From the NCBI RefSeq assembly GCF_963259705.1, contig NC_081847.1:74467469-74531468 (forward strand): a DNA stretch of 64,000 nucleotides, in the 5' to 3' direction. The translations under genes and the position numbers were made by a program. The notes under the pieces were generated by a model. The model ran no database searches. It worked only from the letters and a program-made list of their open reading frames with translations, and was not told the origin of the DNA. Source of the stretch: Myotis daubentonii (lineage: Eukaryota; Chordata; Mammalia; Chiroptera; Vespertilionidae). Shown here piece by piece: positions 10,170 to 21,970 of the stretch. The stretch's first letter is position 1. Each line of letters starts with the position of its first letter.

Positions 10170-11279
10170 CTTAAGAGCCTCTTGCCCTTGGGTATCCAGG
10201 CCCTGCCCCAAATGCCTTACGCATCATTGGGTCCTAGGGGTAGAATCCAAAAGTCTCCATTACATCTTTCTGGTATAGAATCAACATCAGTAAGACATTC
10301 CCTTCTCTGTCTACCAGACTCTCACTGTGTTTTTGCTCCTGCTTTGTGTTATCCAAGAATGCTAATGACTCTGTGCAACGATAGAGAAATGACATAATAA
10401 GGGGCTTTCTCATCATTATAGATTCCACTAAATGTTAGAATCCGCTTAACTTGCTATAATGCCTGTTTTCTGTCTATTATAACATGCTGGTTAGACTGCA
10501 GTGTAAATGGCTGTGGCTTGCAGGCTGAAAGGGGAGCAGAACTGGTCAAGAAACAAGATGAGAAAGAGAATGCTGAGCCTAGTGCTGAGAATGCTCAACC
10601 AGAACATTAGAAAAATATCACAGCGTGAAAAGGGTGCTGATGAGTTGAAGACACCAGTTTATGTGTTTAGGGGCTACATAGCCTCCAGGAAACCCAGCTC
10701 CTTCTCTGAGCCTGGCCCACTGGTGCTGAACGGGTTAATGCAGTTCCTGCTCTGATGGAAGGGGAGGAGGCAGCTGGTGGGTGCTGGGCTTGGCACAGGG
10801 CTTCAGGCCTCCCTGCACCCTCCTCCTCTGGGGCTGCTGGATCATTGCATTGCTGAGCAGCTGTTGTGCTCTGGCTGCCAAAAGAACCTTGGGAAACGGA
10901 GTCACAGAAGTAGCAGGGATTTCCACTCAGGCCTACGAGAGGCAAGTTAAGGAAGACTGGAATTGCACCTTCCAGAGGAAATGCAAAAGCAATATGTACT
11001 AACGCACCTCAGCCCCACCCCCCAAACCTTTGTCCTGGTGCAGAGCTTGGGCTGCACTTTCTGGGCTCCTGTGAATGCTGACTTGCTTGTGATCCGCCCT
11101 GAATAGCATGGGTTTACAGAAGCAGAAAACATGTTAGGAGAACAGCCTCTGGGCTGGTCCTAACCCAGCAGGGAGGTTTGAGAATGACCAATAGGATTCC
11201 CTGGACTTGCTTTCGGGGCAGTGGCCTGGATCACCTCCATCACAGTCCTGTTCCTGGGCCAGCGGGGCAGATATGAGAA
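10170..11279. other. unannotated intergenic stretch
   Basis: The sequence has moderate GC, particularly 10680-11060, and short open frames on both strands that match nothing I know. No repeat or RNA gene is recognised. Confidence 0.5.
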
Positions 11280-11475
11280 TGGACTCAGAGCCAGGCCACT
11301 TAATTTGAATTTTGGTTCTGCCATTTACTAGCTGTGTGACCCCAGGGAAGTTACTTAAACTCTCTGGTTCTGAGTTTCTTCATCCATAAAAGAGGAATAA
11401 AAATCACAGCTATCTCTGAGGATGTTAATTGATTAAATGAGTTAAGGTGTGTAGTGTGCTTAGACTAGACTACTC
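11280..11475 (+). repeat. MIR SINE
   Basis: GGTTCTGCCATTTACTAGCT, GTGTGACCCCAGGGAAGTTA and GTTAATTGATTAAATGAGTT follow the MIR core and 3' order. It is an ancient inactive tRNA-derived SINE. Confidence 0.9.
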
Positions 11476-11939
11476 TACCAGTGCTTATTAAAATAAAGTA
11501 AAACTTGCCTTATTTACATGGGCAGTAAAAATAATTCCCTTTATGGAGCAAAGTAAAAGCTGAGGCTGCACATCTTGGGCTGATAGTACATTTGGAACTG
11601 GTGAGAAAAAGGCCTAGTGTGGGGAAAAAAGTCACAGTGGAACCTGGCGCCTGATTGGTTCTACTGAGCACATTATCTTCCCAACTCCACATTCAGTAGC
11701 ATCGCCTTGGTACCCTGAAATCCGCCATAGTGGGAGTATTTACTAGTACACCACAGAAACAGGCATATGCTACCATCATGTTTTTGTTTTGTTTTAAGGG
11801 GCCAGTAGTTTACAAACATAGCACTGTCTTTATAGCACCTAAAAGGTGCCTCAGGGGTATCTATCTCTCAGCAGATTTTAGTTCTGTCTGGCTTAGATCT
11901 ACCTGAGCATCCCCCAAATATGAATTCTAAGCTTATACT
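11476..11939. other. unannotated intergenic stretch
   Basis: Nothing recognisable is seen here. Confidence 0.5.
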
Positions 11940-12120
11940 AGGAGAAAAGGTAATGCTTCTTGAGCACCTACTATAGACCAGGCAGTCGGTAAATGCCTTG
12001 TATGTGTTATGTCATTTCTTGATTACAGCGACCTGAGTAGTAGTTCCAATTTTTCAAGTGAGGAAAATGAGACCCAGCTCGGGTAAATAACTTACTGAAG
12101 GGAGCGGCCCAGGACTTTGC
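11940..12120 (-). repeat. MIR SINE, diverged
   Basis: TTGAGCACCTACTATAGACC, GAGGAAAATGAGACCCAG and GTAAATAACTTACTGAAGG are the reverse complement of the MIR order. Confidence 0.75.
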
Positions 12121-12539
12121 ACAGTAGTATGTATGAAGGTAAATGAAAATTCATTCCCTACTCAAAATGTCATTAATTCATGGTGTCCAAGGATTCCATA
12201 TTCACCACACTCCTTTGTGGCTTTTAATGAAATTAAAATTACCTTCTAAGAAAATACTTGGTGTTTCTAAGATCTATTTTAACTAGGCTAAAAGTTATAG
12301 TTGCTATAAGTCAATCATCCAAAATAAATATCTTAAACTTTTTCCATGTCTAAGATACTGTCCTGGGAACAGAAATTAATAAAGAGAATCACGTGACTTG
12401 GTCTTAAAGAGCTGGCAGACTCGTCAGTGAGAAGTTGCTTGAAAGACTATTCCTATCCCAAGGCAGGTCTTCTGGGAAATCTTTAAGTGGGAGAGTTTCC
12501 TGGTAGCCAGGGTGAGTAAAGAAACTTTCTAAGACTCAA

Positions 12540-12930
12540 GTCCTCATCTGCACTGCCAGATCACAATTGTACTAGCTTTGTTGTGGGGGTCAAATGAGAC
12601 AGCATGTTTATAAACTTCATTCAGTGCCAGGCAAATAAATAGGAAGAGCCCTATATATCATCAATATTAACTGGCTGATGACAGTTCAATAGAATAAAAG
12701 GTCTGCAGAGGCTTCTTGTGTCAGAGCAAAGGCGGAAAGATACTACACATAGTGAAGGGAAAATAATTTGAAATGGCCCGCCATTGCTATAAAACCTTTT
12801 TAACTAAAGAGGAAATAGAGTATAATGTCTAGGAGTAAAATAGGCTTGAATTCTGGCTCTGCCACTTACTTATATGACCTTACAGATTAGATCTTGACTA
12901 AGTCTGAGGAAGTCACTCCTGTAATCCAAA
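12540..12930 (+). repeat. Two MIR-like fragments
   Basis: About 12575-12655 resembles a MIR 3' part (GGGGTCAAATGAGACAGCAT, CAGTGCCAGGCAAATAAATA). About 12815-12885 resembles a MIR core (TTGAATTCTGGCTCTGCCAC). Both are short and diverged. Confidence 0.55.
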
Positions 12931-12939
12931 CTCTCTGAT

Positions 12940-13800
12940 GGATCACCATCTCAGTCAGAAGAAAAAGTCCTTAGCACAGCCTTCAAGGTCCTATGATGTG
13001 TTCCCATTACTTCCCTGGCCTCCTGCCCTTCCCTATCACTCTCTCCATCAGCCCTTCTATTCCATCCACAGTGGCCTTTGTGCTCCTGATCTTGCCTCGG
13101 GGCCTTTGCATGTGCTGTTCCCTCTGCCTTCAATGTTCTTCTCCCAGATACAAACACATTTCTTTCCTTCACCTCCTTTAAGCCTCTTGTAGAATATCCC
13201 TACCTCAATGCAGCACACTCTGATCTCACTATTTATAAATACAATCCAGTACCCACACCCACCCCGACATTCTAGGTAGCCTTCACCCAGATGTTTTATT
13301 ATGTTCCATAGCATTTCCCACTATCTAATCTATACTAATAAAAGGGTAATATGCTAATTAGAACAGATAGACAGGGTGTCTTCCAGATGTCATTCTGGGC
13401 GTCCTTCCTGACAAAGTTGGGGCCGGGGAGAAACTGTCCGGGGTCCCGGGTGCCTGTGACAGGCCCAGGAAAAGCTGGCCTGGGTCCGGGTGCCTGTTGG
13501 TGGCCGAAGGAGGAAAGCCTGGGTCCCGGGTGCTGGAGGAAAGCCAGTGCCAGCAGCAGGGGGATGGAAGGCCTATTCTTGCACAAATTTTCGTGCATTG
13601 GGCCTCTAATTCCCTATATAAGTTAATTTACTTGTTACGGTTATTGTTTGTATTCTGATTTCCCCTCTCAAACATTATCTCCATGAGGCCAAAGAGATAT
13701 TTACCTATTTCATTTGTTGATATATTCTAAGTCTAGAAAAGTGACTGGCATATAGCAGACATTCAATAAATATATGTGGAAAGAACAGAGAAATTCCTGC
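12940..13800 (+). repeat. L2 LINE 3' region, split by a Helitron
   Basis: Blocks such as CCTCGGGGCCTTTGCATGTG, CTGTTCCCTCTGCCTTCAAT, ATTATCTCCATGAGGCCAAA and ACTGGCATATAGCAGACATT, ending in ATTCAATAAATATATG, are in L2 order. The Helitron at 13329-13609 interrupts it exactly and the L2 resumes. Short open frames around 12938-13192 are L2 relics, not genes. Confidence 0.8.
13329..13609 (+). mobile_element. HeliBat-type non-autonomous Helitron, intact ends
   Basis: The 5' end is TCTATACTAATAAAAGGGTAA and the 3' end is a GCACAAATTTTCGTGC hairpin followed by GGGCCTCTAA (CTAG mutated to CTAA). It lies between A at 13328 and T at 13610, as Helitrons do, without target duplication. The 281-bp element has no coding capacity; the 91- and 87-codon open frames inside are not genes. 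Confidence 0.92.
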
Positions 13801-14464
13801 ACCTCTATAAATCCCAATCACCTTTTCTTTAAAATAAGAGTACTACCAGTAATTTCTTTATAGGATTTTCCTGAGAATTAACTGAGCTAATACCTATGAA
13901 GTATTAGCATAGTACTTATTACCTGATAAACATTCAATAAATTATTATCATTATTATGTTAATATTTTTAATCTCAGGTAGTCATACTAGTTTGGGTATA
14001 ATCTCTATTTGTAAAGTAGCTCATCTCTTAGTCAAGGATCATTTTATTTAGTCAATAACGATCGTTTACATGACCATCCCATAGCAGAAAGCACAGATCA
14101 GCCAGGCCACAGCGCTCCGATTGAAATCAGGGAGTGCAGCTAACACCCTGTCTCCTAGGTGCTGTAAGATGCCTTTGGCCTCTGTTCTGCCCTGGACAGA
14201 CACCCATCCTTTTGTTCTTTTGAGAGGGCTCCTAGCTTCCTCTTCTCCAGGAATCTCAGGTACACATGGCTGTATATGGCCTGGTTGTCAACATAAGCCT
14301 AACTCTGCATCCTATCCCAATCCTTTGCTCACTCCATGGTGGGCCAGTCATCCATCACTTTTTCATTTGGGCAACCTGTTCCTATAGGCATCCCTTTCCA
14401 GTGAACTGTCGGGGATAGGCAACAGGATTTGAAAATGTAGAAGGCAATGAATGACCACCTTGGC
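13801..14464. other. unannotated intergenic stretch
   Basis: About 13840-13950 has MIR-like features (GAATTAACTGAGCTAATACC, ACATTCAATAAATTATTAT). The rest is unrecognised. Confidence 0.45.
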
Positions 14465-14640
14465 CATCATGCTGGCAGCAGAGCAGAGAGCTCAAGAGAT
14501 TCATGCACTGGCTCTGCCACTGACCTCAGACAGGCCACTTAACTATTTGTGCTTCAAGTCCCTTATTTGTTAAACCGGCTAATGATCATCATAATAGCCC
14601 TAACCTCATAGGGTAACTGTAGAATTAAATGAGCTGATTT
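14465..14640 (+). repeat. MIR SINE
   Basis: GCACTGGCTCTGCCACTGAC, CAGGCCACTTAACTATTTGT and AGAATTAAATGAGCTGA follow the MIR order. Confidence 0.8.
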
Positions 14641-15924
14641 TTACTGTGTGGTTTAGAATACAGACAGATGTTATGTGTGTATGTGATTTCTAGAAGGCCC
14701 ATCTGGGAAGCCAAGGAATATATCCAAAACAGCTGAACACATATAGCAGACAGGCAGCACATATAAGATGCATACTTTCTCTTCCTCTGAGCTTTCTGCA
14801 TGTCACTTCTAATGAGTTTACATTCGAGGATGTGCCTGGAGAATCCAGGGAGCAAGGCTGCTGCTCCCTGCTGCTCTGAGAGATTAATATGTCTCCCAAT
14901 ACCCTCTACTCTTACGGGAAAGATCAGGCCTCTGTGTTGAACTGTGTGCATTTATTGGGAATTACATGCTGGAATATCTCCACTATCAATATCCCTCACA
15001 GATTAAATACTTTCCCTTCTTCTCACTTAGCTCAGACCCATTATCTTTGAATCACTGCTCTGTATCCTAGACCTGTACCTCTCTTCCTGGCCTAAACATA
15101 ATCTCTGCCCCTCAAAGCCATCAATTGCTTTAACAATGCCAGCTCAGCCAGCTGTTCCTGGAATGGTGGTTTCCCCAGGCTCCTGAACACCACTACCCAA
15201 GAATTCTAACCCTGGAAGGAATCAGGGGAGGTTGGAGACCAGGCATCCTTTTGGCAGATGACGGCCAGCCTCCAGGGTCTTCCTGCTGGCAGAATCATGT
15301 CTGTGACATACCCACCAACTCCTGAAGTATGTAGCAGGGCAGCGTCCATATTCAACATGTGGGTGTGGTGTCCTCCATCCCTTAGCCAGCAGAGGTCAAG
15401 TCTAGCTACTCTAGTGACTGGGAAGGGACTCAGACCCATGCTGCTGAGCCCCAGGCTGCAATTAATCAGAGTCAAGGGCCAACTCAGGGTCTGAACTGTT
15501 ACACTAGGCAGTTAAGCAAAGGGAGCAATTAGAAGTCAGGATCAGGGTACTTGGCTGGGGCTAGAGCTATGAAGGTCAGGACCTGGGGGAAGCACAGGCT
15601 AGAAATGGAATTCATGGCTAAAGTATAAGAGAAAGAAGTTCAGATGTCAATCAATGTGAAAAGCATAGGAAAACAGAGTGAACAGGGTAGCAGTGACATC
15701 TGTCTGATTCATGAGCTAGAAAAGAGCAGAACCAGAAAGGCACAGCCCCATGTCAAAGGGGGACTGACTGATGCCCAGTTGCCTGGTGGTGTGGCCTTCT
15801 TTCCTGAGAGTTCTCATCTTACTTTCCATGTCCCATCTTTGACTTTTCCAGCAGGTCCTGCCCCTCTGGCTCTGCCTTAACTCCTCACCATGGAGGCTGC
15901 ATGCCAGGAGGATGGGCAATATAG
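14641..15924. other. unannotated intergenic stretch
   Basis: Open frames up to 108 codons occur but match nothing recognised and lack any supporting splice or codon pattern that I can see. Confidence 0.5.
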
Positions 15925-16140
15925 GTAAACACAGACTTGAAATCCAGACAGCCCCCATGTGAATCCTGCCTCTGCCCTGCACTAGCTCATTAACTCTGGT
16001 CACATTACTAATCCTCTTTGTGCCTCAGTTTCCTCATCTGCTCAATGGACATAAGAATAGTCCCAGATTCTGGGGTTATTAAAAAAACTGAGTTTTAGTC
16101 AATAAATGTAATGTACTTAGAAACAGAGCGTGGCACATAA
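15925..16140 (+). repeat. MIR SINE
   Basis: ATCCTGCCTCTGCCCTGCAC, TGTGCCTCAGTTTCCTCATC and a terminal GCGTGGCACATAAT match MIR. Confidence 0.85.
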
Positions 16141-16825
16141 TATGCATCATATACATGTTTGTTTGTTATTTTTAGAAAATGAGTGCATTGGTCCTTGGAG
16201 AAAAGGGTCATACACAGGTCATCAGAGTTTGGACATTTTCCAAATCTTTTGGAAGCCAAACTGTGCCAAGATTGGAAAAAAAAGTTTCAAGTTTTGGACA
16301 TTGTTATTATTGTACATACAGGGGGAAAACGTTTCTTTTTCCAAGATTTTGCCTGATTGCCCCAGAAAGAAAACATTTGCATTGTGTGGTCATGATTGGG
16401 AACACATGTGAACCACACCCCACTTAGCTCAGCCCCTCTCCGTCCTCAGTCTGTCTCTCTCCCTCGCTCCCGCTCTCTGGTACTAATTAGAAAGAAACCA
16501 AGTAGAATTTGGTGTTTCCTTCCCAGTCTTGGTAGGGGAGCCTGTAGTGGATTAATTACCAAGCAGTTCTGGTTTCCCTGAGGAACAATCAGTGATGGGG
16601 CTTGGGGTCCAGTGGCTTAGGGAGGCATGACAAATTTAAATCTCTACCCGAAGGGAGCAGAAATTAATTTTAATAGGAGGCAGTGTGGTCTGAAGTCTAG
16701 TGGAGGAGGATAAGTAATCAAAAGTTATGTTTTCTGTCTTAGCTCAACCACTAACTTCTTGTGAGACTTGGCTCTGTTGTAGAATTTAGCTTGAGGGGGA
16801 AATAAATCTACCTTTCAGCTAAGGA
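16141..16825. other. unannotated stretch
   Basis: No element can be named. A faint MIR-like segment may lie at about 16680-16780. Confidence 0.45.
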
Positions 16826-16829
16826 GTGC

Positions 16830-16902
16830 TGATGGTGGGCAATGACAACAGCTAATATTTAATGAGTTCTTAGTGGTAAGTTCCAGGCATGGTACTTACT
16901 GT

Positions 16903-16961
<59 letters not shown>

Positions 16962-17290
16962 TGTTTTATATATACATATATATGATATACTGTTATATAT
17001 TATGTATACTGTTATATATATTATATCATGTTATAGTTATATATTATACTATATATGCATACTTTATATATGTGTATATATATATATGTGTGTGTATATA
17101 TATATACACATACACACACATATACATGTATATTTAAAGCTCACTGGTAGGGCTGTGACCATCCCTATCACATAGATAAAAAAACAGGATCAGTAAATGT
17201 TATATGTAGTTTTCCTAAGTACGCAAATCTGGCATGTGACAGCACATATATCATACTCAGTTCTGGCTTAAATCTCAAGTCCAAGATCTT
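16830..17290 (-). repeat. MIR SINE expanded by a TA microsatellite
   Basis: AGCTAATATTTAATGAGTTC, CATAGATAAAAAAACAGGAT and TTTTCCTAAGTACGCAAATC are MIR in reverse order. The two parts are separated by the TA-rich tract at 16905-17131, which grew inside the old SINE. Confidence 0.6.
16905..17131. repeat. (TA)n microsatellite and derived AT-rich tract
   Basis: Pure TA runs from 16905 to 16959 (about 27 units). Imperfect TA/TG/CA-rich sequence continues to about 17131. Alternating TA can extrude or melt and is prone to length change and assembly error. The 82-codon open frame here is an artefact of the repeat. Confidence 0.95.
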
Positions 17291-18279
17291 AATTGCTCCA
17301 TCTTAGTCTGTATTAATGCAGGGACATACAACTATATATTTTAGAATTATTTAAAAGCAAAATTAAGGGTTGCATTTGAAGGGTTAATGAGATCATTCAG
17401 TTGGCCGAGGAACTCATTCCTCAAACACCCTGATTACTCTGAGTTACTCTATTAATTTACTTTGGATATGATTGTATTTTTGGCTTTGAGCTTTTAATAC
17501 ATGAAACTAATCATTAGAAATGTTCCAGAAATCAGCTAGTTGTTCCCATTTGTACGAACACAGTATTTCTCCTGGGGGGTTACCCAGAGTTGGAGCAGAT
17601 TCTGAGTAAGATGCTCTGCCTGAAACCAGGGGGGCATTGGTGGGGGGGGGGGGGCAGTGGTGGGCACGACGATGCTTCAAGGACCTTTTCAGAATCGAGG
17701 AGGAACCTGATGTTCCATGGCAAACGGCAAGTGGAAGTCAGAAAGCAGAGACAGCTGGTCATCAAGAGAAGGAAGGCCACTGTCTAAGGATTGGTTTCAG
17801 TGCTGTCTACAAATGATTGATTCCTTTGCATCCAGATCACTTCCAATTGGCTCAGCCTCAAATGCAAGTTCATTTCACAGTCTCTGCCTTGAGCTTCTTT
17901 GGGTAGAACATTGGGGCCATGCATCTTTCTGATATTACCATGGAGTCAATGGCCAGGGCCAGATTCTCCGTCTTCCTCATCCCTTTGTAAGGACAACTCC
18001 CCATTTCCTCTTATTCTGGAAACTTGCAATAAGAATACTGTCCAGAGTCTCCATTTTCCTCCCCCTGCCTACTCACAAGCTCAGGAGAACTCAAACAGAA
18101 CATTATTCAGGGATAAGGAATTCCCTGGGGACAAAACAAGGTAATTACTTTCCTGGTGGATATTGTGTGCCCCTGTTAAACAGCAGCAAGAACCCCAGAG
18201 AAGAAAGTATACTTAACAGTCTAAAACACAGCTCAAAAGGGAGGAGAAGGCAGGCTTGTTTCAATCATCTGCCCCTTGT
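17291..18279. other. unannotated stretch with a G run
   Basis: No repeat or gene is recognised. A run of 13 G lies at 17642-17654 within a G-rich context that could form a G-quadruplex. Confidence 0.5.
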
Positions 18280-18620
18280 TCTGTAATAAAAATGTATTTT
18301 TTTTCCTGAGGACAATTTAGTGTGGCCAATAAAAGCCCAGCTAATTTCTAAATCAGCATGGAGCCAACTCAGCCACCCAGGAGCTCTCTCCTAGGGCAAT
18401 ATTTCTGAGGCGCACACAATCTATACTAAAGCGATCAACGTCCCTCCATCCTGCCAAGGGGATGCGTTAGCGAAGCCCAAAATATGACAGGAGGAAATTT
18501 ATGTGCAACTTTTACACATAATATCTCATTATGACTCTCCCCAATCTTTCAATTTTAAAAATAAACGGCCTTTGTAATGATTTTACCAGGAGAGCATCTA
18601 AACGAAGATTAAAAAGGAAA
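18280..18620. other. Candidate conserved non-coding element
   Basis: This is complex, repeat-free sequence with several AT-rich homeodomain-like cores (CTAATTTC, CAATCTTTCAATTTTA, GTAATGATTTTA) and no open frame of note. Conservation is inferred only from its texture and cannot be tested here. Confidence 0.25.
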
Positions 18621-20010
18621 GAGGAGAGAGCTTCAGCTGCTGTGGTTTTTCTTTCTTTCCTCCTGGTCTGGCTTTATGGAAATTCACTCTCCCTTCCAGC
18701 CCTCCCTCTTTCCCTTCCCTTCCCTCTCTTTCTTTTTTCTGTCCCCTCATCTCAGGAGAGATAGACATTTTAGGATATGTCATTTTACCTAAGGGAATAA
18801 GATCTCTGTTAGCAGCAAAAATGACTCTGACTCTTTGACGCATGACAAAAGTTTCCACTTACAATTCGGTGATTCAGTGCCATTGGCCCTACAGTCTGTT
18901 GCTAATTTAGATCACATCCCCAAACTTTCCTGTCTCAGTTTCCCCTTGTCTGCCATCCCCATGTCTTATGACATGATTGCAGACAGACACACAATGACAC
19001 AGGAGGAGATTCCTTAGACTTTCTCATGCCACATACCCCCACGTTGCCTGCTGCTCATGCCAGACCTAGGACTCCTGGCCTGGCCTCCCCTTGCTTTGTG
19101 GAGTAGCCAGCAGAGCAGAAGACAATAGATGGTGGGTCCTGGGTGGGCCCAGCTCTTTAGAAAGACTCAACATTTTTCCCCGCTGGTGTTGGCTTGAAGC
19201 CTTATGACTTGGACCACATTTTATTTGGTAGAGACATCCAGCTCCTAGGCTCTCATCTGCTTCCTAAGAACCTATGTCCTGGGACACCAGCTGCCCCTGG
19301 GAGCACCTCCCAATAGGAGGGTTTCTGGGACTAATATAGAGTTTACATTCATTAATTTATTTGTTCAGGCGTTATCTACAGAGAGTTGATTCTGCCCAGG
19401 CTTGGAACTAACAGGTAAACTAAACAAAGAACCCACAGTCTAGCTGGGACACATATCCGCAAACAATTAAAGCCATTGCAGCACAAAAGGATCAGCATGG
19501 AGGGCGAACTGTGCAGGCAGGTCTGTGTCAGGCCAGGCTTGACTCGGGAACACTTTGCCTGAAGTCAAACCCAGGGACAGGACTTTCTGAGGAGCACTGA
19601 GGAAAGAAGCGCTGATGGAAGGTTTCTAAGCATTGTGCCTCTGTAGTGTTTATGGCTTTAAGTTCTCCATCTGAACTGGACTTCTGTGCAATGGGATTCT
19701 ATTTCAAGCTGACTAAACATGGTTTCCTATGTGTATGAAAAGAAATGGCTATTTTAAGGGCATTGCAGGCATCAGACGTATCCAGTCAAATCAGAGACAG
19801 ACACTGAGGCACAGATGCTTGTGGTTTGACCCTTGACTTGGAGTCCAAAGAACTTAGTTGAGGCCATGAGAAAAGTCAGAATTACCATGACGAGCTGGAT
19901 ACTGAAGTTAGCCTGGGTCTCAGATGGAGACTCTAAAGCCCCACAAAGTATTTGGCCTCCTCCCATTCCTTATGCTTCTTGCTATCAATAAATATACTGG
20001 ACACTGTTCA
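18621..20010. other. unannotated intergenic stretch
   Basis: A CT-rich patch lies at 18650-18750. The portion around 19340-19450 resembles the start of an old interspersed repeat (CATTAATTTATTTGTTCAGG then CACAGTCTAGCTGGGACA). Nothing else was seen. Confidence 0.45.
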
Positions 20011-20215
20011 TCGAGCATATGTCCCATGTACAACTAGCGTCAAGATGGTATCTGCATGAATCACCTCATTTAACCTCAACACCCACTCGGAAGGAGCCAT
20101 TCTCACCTCTATAATGCTGTTGAGGACTTTAAGGCTTACAGGCATTCAACAACTTGGCCACAGCCCCATAATCATAAGTGTCAGGGTGAAGATTCACCTC
20201 GAAGGTTCCTAAAAG
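20011..20215 (-). repeat. MIR SINE
   Basis: ATCACCTCATTTAACCTCAA, TTGAGGACTTTAAGGCTTAC and CAACTTGGCCACAGCCCCAT fit the reverse MIR consensus. Confidence 0.75.
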
Positions 20216-20399
20216 CCAGGCAGGACTTCTCAGAGTTGCTTGCCACTGTCTACTTCATCCAAGCTTTATTTCTGGTCCCATCCTTTGATTATCCATGTCT
20301 TCTCCCTGCCTCTAGTCCTCATCCTGAGTCCTATTTCCTCCCAGATCCTCTGAAAATGTCCCTGTGCACAGTGACTGTCCCCTTTTATGAAGTCTCTCA

Positions 20400-20640
20400 G
20401 TGAATTTTTATTGACTGACTACCTCATGCTAGACTGGGTTAGGTGTTTTCACATTTGGCTTGGCTTTAGTCCTCATGCTAAACTTGAGAGGTAGATCAGA
20501 AGGCAGCCCTGCACCCACCCATTAACAAAAGTGGAGACTGCAGTTCATAGAATTCAGTTAACCTGGAGAATATCACATGTCCATGTAAATGATGAGACCA
20601 AGACTTGAGTCCATTTCTGCCTCACTCTCCCAGACACACT
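20400..20640 (-). repeat. MIR SINE, diverged
   Basis: TTTTTATTGACTGACTACCT, TTAGTCCTCATGCTAAACTT and TGATGAGACCAAGACTTGAG fit the reverse MIR order. Confidence 0.6.
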
Positions 20641-20765
20641 TCACTGCCACCTCCTCTGTGGTCCTCTAACAGCTTTGCTTTATTTCAACAATCACCATGT
20701 GCAAGGCATTCAGAGACAATCAACACATATTTTTGAACAATAAAGATAAATGAATGGCTTGAAAC

Positions 20766-20781
20766 GGGGGGGGGGGGGGGG
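20766..20781. repeat. G homopolymer
   Basis: A run of 16 G lies between AAAC and ACTTGG. It is likely length-variable and error-prone in sequencing. Confidence 0.95.
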
Positions 20782-20929
20782 ACTTGGAAGACAGCAAACT
20801 TTGCCTCTAGGGTAGACCTTCTGGACCAGAAGGCAAACCCATTTCAGGACACATCATCTGGAAGCGATGTCCTGAAAGTTTACTCCCCCACCCACAACAT
20901 AGTCTTGCTCTTTAAGAAAACACTTGATG

Positions 20930-21300
20930 TGAAAAACCCCAGAGAGAAGGAGTTAACTTTCTTTAGTTTGTTTTTTTTTTTCTCTCAAAGTGTGAACAGT
21001 GAGGTTTCTCCCCGCTGCCTTCCCCCTCTCTCTTTAAGTGATAAATTTGAGTCTCAAACATGAAGCAGAGCACATTATGTAGAACGTGCTTATTTTCTCC
21101 TGATGTTTGATAGGAATTAGGATTGGTAAAACCCAAACTCTCTTTCCCCTTTCACGCAGCCTGTCATTTTTGTCAAACAAGAAGCTGATTAAATTTCAAT
21201 CAAAAGAAAAAAGCCTCCAGGAAGATTCTTCTTGGAAAAGCAGTGGCTTTAGCAATTACCCCACGGAAAGTAAATTTAATGTTGATCTTGTGACTTAACT
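20930..21300. other. Candidate conserved non-coding element
   Basis: Repeat-free, complex sequence with motifs such as TGATTAAATTTCAAT and AGTAAATTTAATGTTGA. A 63-codon open frame at 21107-21298 matches no protein I know. Conservation is only inferred. Confidence 0.22.
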
Positions 21301-21499
21301 CTAAAGCTGGTGTATCCTTTCTGTTTAAATGGTGAGTGTTAGGAAAATGACGACCAATCCCATCTAATCCAACATGAGAGAAGCTTATTAGCTAATGACA
21401 TCAAAATCTCTGAATATTCATCATATGTGTTGAGAGATTCTTTTTTAGTGAATGTGTTTCAGGTCAGTTATAGATGGAAGGTAGTGGTGATTCTGTTAG

Positions 21500-21970
21500 G
21501 AGTAAACAGGATGGATGGAAGAAACAGTGGTGGTTAATGAAAAATGGCTAACTTGATACCCCTTCTTCTATCCATGGCCCTTGATAATGCTTTTCCACAC
21601 TGACTCTGAACTGCTTTTATGACTTGCTTTAGCTAATGTGACCCAAGCTGATGCTTGGAAAGTTGAAAGCACCTTGGGCCCTCTCTGGCCATGCTTGAGC
21701 TCCTTGTGATCACCTAAGTGAGCCTGTTGGGTTAGAAGAGACAGGTGGTCAAGTCATCCCATCACCCCAGTTGACTCTGTGCCACCCACTGGATGTGTGA
21801 GTGAGGCCATCCTAGGCCACCCAGCCTCTGCCAAGTCAACCCCAACCAGAAGAACCCTCCAGCCAGAGAGTCCATGAATCTCAGTGAATCATGAGAAATA
21901 ATAAATGTTTATAGTTATAGAGGTTTGGGGGTAGTCTGTTATGCAGCAAAAGCTAAGCAATCCAATGATC
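21500..21970 (+). repeat. MLT1-type MaLR LTR
   Basis: GCTTTAGCTAATGTGACCCA, GGATGTGTGAGTGAGGCCAT, AGAAGAACCCTCCAGCCAGA, then AATAATAAATG and GGGGGTAGTCTGTTATGCAG occur in the order of an older MLT1 LTR, with AATAAA near the end. Confidence 0.75.

Noticed and set aside
13351..13626. Open frames on both strands in a GC-rich patch, suggestive of an exon
   Set aside because: The patch is exactly a Helitron with identifiable ends.
16889..17137. 82-codon Tyr/Ile open frame
   Set aside because: Direct translation of a TA microsatellite.
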